Of a stretch of 64,000 nt of DNA, positions 61,815-64,000 are shown piece after piece. The stretch is from Inia geoffrensis (lineage: Eukaryota; Chordata; Mammalia; Artiodactyla; Iniidae): positions 93,239,373 through 93,303,372 of the forward strand of contig CM070913.1 in the NCBI GenBank assembly GCA_036417435.1. Direction: 5' to 3'. Positions within the stretch are counted from its first letter, which is position 1. Each line of letters opens with the position of its first letter. The translations under genes and the position numbers were made by a program. The notes below the pieces were generated by a model. The model did not search any database. It was given only the letters and a program-made list of their open reading frames with translations, and had not been told where the DNA came from.

Positions 61815-61970
61815 CAGGGTTCAGAGTCCAGACTGAAGCTAGGTGACCTAGTTCCAGTCCTGGCTCTGCCACTTAAACGAGCTGTGTGTCCTGGAACAAG
61901 TGTCTTAATCCGTCTGTGCGTCCATGTCTTTCTCTGTAAAACAGAGAGTCTGGAGTTGTTTGGTTGAAAC
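61815..61970 (+). repeat. MIR SINE
   Basis: 'gagtccagactgaagctaggtgacctagttccagtcctggctctgccacttaaacgagctgtgtgtcctgg' is the 5' half of MIR. Confidence 0.75.
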
Positions 61971-61974
61971 TGGT

Positions 61975-62420
61975 CCTAGTAAGCAGTGTGTGTGCTGGCG
62001 TTGCTGTGACTGTGACTGTGGTGTTATTTGCAGCTGTGTGGTGTTCCTTGGCCCTATATTCCACAGTTGACCTCACCAGTCCCCCACGGGTGGGACATGG
62101 GGTTATTCTGGGATTCTGACGTCAGCAGTGTGGTGGTGACTCTCCTGGATTCACCTTTGCCATGACTGTGTGTCTACAGGGTGGATTCCTAGAAATAAGA
62201 GGATGTGTATTTTAGTTTGGAACAGTTGCCAGATTGTGGTCCATAGAGGATGGACCGTGGACACAGCAGCGCTGCTGGCAGGAGGGCCTGTTTCCCCACA
62301 TCCTTGCCAGGAGGTCGGTTATCAGACTTTCATCTTGGCCTGCCTGAGAGGTGGAAAATGACATCTCTCATGGTTCTGTTTTTCACTTTTTGGGGAGGCT
62401 CAGCATCTCTCTGTGTGCAC
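61975..62420 (-). repeat. Old L1 fragment (antisense) in ULK1 intron 3
   Basis: 'gtggattcctagaaataagaggatgtgtattttagtttgg', 'gttgccagattgtggtcc' and 'cctgtttccccacatccttgccag..ttatcagactttcatcttggcc' are reverse-complement L1ME-type phrases. It contains the CRE palindrome TGACGTCA at 62117-62124. Confidence 0.65.
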
Positions 62421-62484
62421 GTGAACAGCAGGAACGCCTCCTACCCAGGGATGTGCTCCTGTGGGTCTTGTGATTACCAAGGTT

Positions 62485-62730
62485 GGACGGCACTGTGGTT
62501 AACGGCATGGGCCCTGTGCCCTACTGCCTTCCTGAGCCCAACTCACCCATTTACTTACCTGTGTGACCTTGGGCGGGTTACTCAGCCTCCTGGTGCCTCA
62601 GTGTTACCCAGAAAATGGGAGATGATAACAGTACATCTATGTCGTAGGGTGGTTGTGATGACAGCTTGAGTCTATGTATGTTAAGTGTTTAGATCTGTAC
62701 TTGTTAGTTAGTAAGTGCTATATACATATT
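62485..62730 (+). repeat. MIR SINE, full length
   Basis: 'ggcactgtggttaacggcatgggccctgtgcc' to 'ttacctgtgtgaccttgggcgggttactcagcctcctggtgcctcagtgttacccagaaaatggg' and 'gtacttgttagttagtaagtgc'. One of the most complete MIRs in the window. Confidence 0.85.
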
Positions 62731-64000
62731 GGTTGGTGGGAACTCTTTATATATTAAGGAAAGCACTTCCGTGATAGGTTGCAAATATTCCTCCTCAGGT
62801 TGCTTCTTGTCTGTTGAGGTGGTTTTGTTTTGTGGCCATACGGAATAGTGACTGTTGTCAGGCTGCTGTGGGTGCGTGGGGGAGGCCTCTGAGGTGGTGC
62901 TCTGCTCTGTGACCCACAGACATGTGGGCAGAGGCAGCGGGAGCCCCTGGCCTTTCCTTTCCTTGAGGGGCAGACGGCTGGCTCTGGGTCTTGCCCTCGC
63001 CTGCTGGGCCGTGGTTGGGTGTGCTCTTTCTGGGGAGAGTGGCCATCACAGGGGTCAGGGGACAGCCCTGCCCAGTGTGTGCCCTGGGACGGGGGCCTTC
63101 CTGAGACCAGCATGCCGTCCAGCTGGTTCCCACAGCTGGGTGACTCACTTCCTGGCCTGGCTGACAGAGCCACCCTTAGTGACTTTGGGTGGGTGGACAC
63201 CTCAGCCAAGGGGAGAGGTCTGCCTCGCTGTGGGGTCATTCAGGACAGTGCCAACCTTTGGCCTTGCTTTTTCCAGAACCCTGGCTCTCGGTGGTGGGCA
63301 TCGTGACCCAGGCAGGCTTGGTGGGTCTGGGCAGGGACATGTCGATTCTGTGTTTTCCATTCTGGAAGTGTCCCCTGCTTCTCCCGAGTCAGGGGCGGGC
63401 CTGGTGTGTGGGAAGAAGGGGGCTGGAGAGGGCAGCTGGCCTCCCCCCGGCTCCCCGGCCCCCGGGAGCCACAGGCACACAATGGAAGCTGAAGGAGGCT
63501 CCCTGAGGAAGGGTGGGCTTCCTCCTCAGGGTGGGGCTGGGCATCCCTTCCTGTCTGGGCGCTGTCCAGGAGAGCCCAGCCTGGGGGCGGGCAGTGCCGC
63601 GGCTCCCATGGGCGGCTGTGCTCCGGCCCTGGCTGTGGCTTTTGCCTCCTTCTAGAGCCAGGACGGCCCACTCCAAGGGGTTAACTAGGTCAGTGCCCGC
63701 CCGCCCGCCCACTTGCCCACCAGGCCCAGCCCAGGATCACCAGACAGAGTGGGCTCGGCCGAGCCCGGGAGCTGCGATCCTCTTAAGCAAAGCACCTTAG
63801 CACCCTGTGGAGGCAGGGCGGCCTCCTGCGTGCCTGGGCGCCCGTGCCAGGCTGCTTGGGACACCTGGCCCCGACACCCGGGCCAGCCCAGTCCCTAGGG
63901 CCTGTGGGTGCGCCACTGAGAGACGGAGAGGGCACTGCTTCATCCCGCCTTCAGGGCTTCGCCTGTCCTCTCGAGGTGTGCAGGTCAGGGTTCACTGTCC
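62731..64000. other. ULK1 intron 3, last part, to the window edge
   Basis: Unique-looking GC-rich intron with no exon 4. Open frames (for example 62855-63655 plus) have no recognisable protein similarity. Intron 3 must continue beyond 64000. Confidence 0.5.

Noticed and set aside
62855..63655. Open frame of 266 codons, plus strand, in ULK1 intron 3
   Set aside because: Low-complexity G/S/P/A-rich translation, no similarity I recognise, within an intron.

Overview
This is a stretch of mammalian nuclear DNA, almost certainly from a cetacean (toothed whale or dolphin type). Two observations support this. First, two multi-exon genes with consensus GT-AG introns are recognisable by protein sequence: MMP17 (MT4-MMP) and the start of ULK1, both on the + strand. 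They are immediate neighbours in the same order on human chromosome 12q24.33. Second, the window is full of tRNA-derived SINEs of the cetacean CHR type, with a head reading 'cttccctggtggcgcagtgg' on the element's own strand. No prokaryotic or organellar sequence is seen.

Layout. Positions 1-5.85 kb are the region upstream of MMP17: old L1, two MaLR LTRs, CHR SINEs and MIRs. A GC-rich, CpG-rich promoter region lies at about 5.9-7.25 kb. MMP17 coding exons 1-10 lie at 6645-6788, 16523-16655, 17474-17603, 18100-18383, 19318-19494, 21032-21131, 22820-22902, 23000-23152, 26269-26526 and 27282-27595. Joined, they give 1776 bases, or 591 codons plus stop, with all phases consistent. The protein has a signal peptide, a propeptide with cysteine switch, a furin site, a zinc metalloprotease domain, a proline-rich hinge, four hemopexin blades, a cysteine-containing stem and a hydrophobic GPI-attachment signal. 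From 27.6 to 58.9 kb is an intergenic desert. It is packed with L1 fragments, CHR SINEs (several inserted into L1s, with clear target-site duplications), ERV-type LTRs, L2, MIR and hAT remnants and CA/TG microsatellites. A second CpG-rich promoter region with GC boxes and an NRF1-like site lies at about 58.95-59.95 kb. ULK1 coding exons 1-3 (59466-59576, 59923-60015, 60144-60185) encode residues 1-82 of the autophagy kinase, including the glycine-rich loop and the catalytic lysine. The window ends inside intron 3.

The two genes are not functionally linked as far as the sequence shows. MMP17 is a GPI-anchored cell-surface protease and ULK1 is the autophagy-initiating kinase; they are simply syntenic neighbours.

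I see no undescribed system. The most interesting points are lineage-specific changes in the MMP17 hinge (loss of an N-glycosylation sequon and a five-residue extension, both relative to the human protein as I remember it), a two-copy unidentified repeat family, nested retrotransposon insertions with readable target-site duplications, and a SINE sitting at a break between two unrelated repeats. Repeat family names are from memory of consensus sequences, and boundaries are approximate unless a target-site duplication fixes them.
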